Source: Shewanella subflava | GTDB lineage: Bacteria > Pseudomonadota > Gammaproteobacteria > Enterobacterales > Shewanellaceae | Direction of reading: 5' to 3' | Assembly (NCBI RefSeq): GCF_025971955.1 | Contig: NZ_JAPDMX010000028.1 | Coordinates: 248,001 to 312,000 of the forward strand | DNA length: 64,000 bases | Shown: positions 63,449-64,000 of the stretch, piece after piece | Layout: each line of letters opens with the position of its first letter | Position numbering within the stretch: position 1 is the first letter of the stretch | Notes under the pieces: generated by a model | What the model was told of the DNA's origin: nothing | The model's input: the letters and a program-made list of their open reading frames with translations, nothing else | The model's database searches: none | Program-made: the position numbers and the translations under genes

Positions 63449-64000
63449 TTATCGAGTCCATATCCAGTTTTCGATTTCTTCTGGGTCAACACCATTGGCT
63501 TTGATGTAGTTCTTGTGATCAACCAATCGCTGCAGCATATCAGTCGTAATACGCACATGTTGGGTTTCGTCAATCACGCCTTGCTGGAACAACTTGTAGG
63601 CCATATCAATGACTAAATGATAACGAGAAGTTCCGTTTCGTACGCCCATATCGAATGGTGTTGTGGTTGAACCTTCTTCTTCATAACCTTTAATACGGAA
63701 ACGACGGTTACCTTTATAATCAAATACTAGCTTTTTGATAGTGTTTGGATAGCCATGGTAGTTAAATACTACGCCTTTATCTTCAGTAAAGATTTCATCC
63801 ATCATCCAAGGCTTGCTCTGGAATTTAAGACTACCTAGACCGCTGCTATGAAGTTCTGACACACTCACAAAGCGGATTCGAACTCTAGGTAGGATTTCAC
63901 GGATCAACACCAGTGAAGCCATACACTCTTGAGTGGCATAATCACCACAACCAGCAAGAACCACGTCTGGGTTTTCATCAGATGCAAAATCCCACACCAT
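63449..64000 (-). CDS. Phosphoketolase, C-terminal part (cut by window edge)
   Basis: Thiamine-dependent phosphoketolase splits xylulose-5-phosphate (or fructose-6-phosphate) with phosphate to acetyl phosphate and a shorter sugar phosphate. Only the last 183 codons or so are visible and the frame is open to the window's end, so the start is beyond it. The piece shows the C-terminal features FNYHGYPNTIKKLVFDYKGN, RIKGYEEEGSTTTPFDMGVR and SRYHLVIDMAYKLFQ. Acetyl phosphate can feed acetate kinase. Whether it is full length cannot be judged. Confidence 0.88.
   Translation of the reverse strand: MVWDFASDENPDVVLAGCGDYATQECMASLVLIREILPRVRIRFVSVSELHSSGLGSLKFQSKPWMMDEIFTEDKGVVFNYHGYPNTIKKLVFDYKGNRRFRIKGYEEEGSTTTPFDMGVRNGTSRYHLVIDMAYKLFQQGVIDETQHVRITTDMLQRLVDHKNYIKANGVDPEEIENWIWTR

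Overview
This window is a stretch of core chromosome from a Shewanella-type gammaproteobacterium. The basis is gene content and order: tyrS, then mtnN-cobD, gltBD, yhcC, hptA, oxyR, cyaC, mutH, rppH, ptsP, nhaA/nhaR, nadB, rpoE-rseABC, lepAB-rnc-era-recO-pdxJ-acpS, ffh, rpsP-rimM-trmD-rplS, aroF-tyrA and pheA. As far as I recall, this runs nearly colinear with Shewanella oneidensis MR-1. A separate ArcB-like Hpt protein (hptA) and a membrane class III adenylate cyclase (cyaC) are also Shewanella traits. The AT-rich intergenic DNA suggests one of the lower-GC, cold-water species, but I cannot name the species. I saw no rRNA, tRNA, CRISPR array, prophage or intact insertion sequence.

Layout. 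1-4 kb: end of tyrS, then a minus-strand run (mtnN, cobD/cbiB, DUF2721, TRIC channel, NTF2-like secreted protein). 4-10 kb: gltB-gltD (glutamate synthase). 10.5-15 kb: yhcC, hptA, oxyR, cyaC, mutH. 15.2-16 kb: a large non-coding gap with a DnaA-box cluster at the place where E. coli carries DARS2. 16-20.5 kb: rppH, ptsP, a TauE/SafE transporter and an inverted Vibrio-type thyA, with lgt missing. 20.9-24.3 kb: nhaA, a coupled secreted protein, nhaR, sdhE-ygfX. 24.4-29 kb: nadB and the sigma-E operon. 29-35.6 kb: lepA and the lepB-rnc-era-recO-pdxJ-acpS block. 35.7-42.5 kb: Mpo1-like protein, CorB-type transporter, YpjD, ffh and the ribosomal rpsP-rimM-trmD-rplS operon. 43-49 kb: aromatic amino acid genes aroF-tyrA and an unusual long pheA with its leader peptide, then raiA. 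49-52 kb: cytochrome b, cytochrome c', trpR, slyD. 52.8-57.8 kb: thrLABC. 57.9-64 kb: hemerythrin-like protein, DUF3545, tal-pgi, ompA and the 3' end of a phosphoketolase gene.

How the genes work together. Amino acid supply dominates. GltBD makes glutamate. AroF, TyrA and PheA make tyrosine and phenylalanine. ThrABC makes threonine. The phe and thr operons both have legible attenuators: a leader peptide rich in the regulated amino acids, a terminator, and an alternative pairing. A second theme is envelope and stress control (RpoE/RseABC, LepB, OxyR, OmpA, SlyD). A third is respiratory and cAMP signalling (HptA, CyaC, candidate CRP/FNR boxes upstream of cyaC, raiA and the cytochrome b gene).

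The most notable observations are the DARS2-like cluster between mutH and rppH; a PheA with a C-terminal domain that resembles a DAHP synthase but appears to have lost catalytic residues; the inverted Vibrio-like thyA with lgt missing beside it; and two structured repeat-like intergenic elements (42.58-42.95 kb and 45.98-46.17 kb). Functions rest on recognition of protein families by eye. Regulatory sites are motif matches without experimental support.
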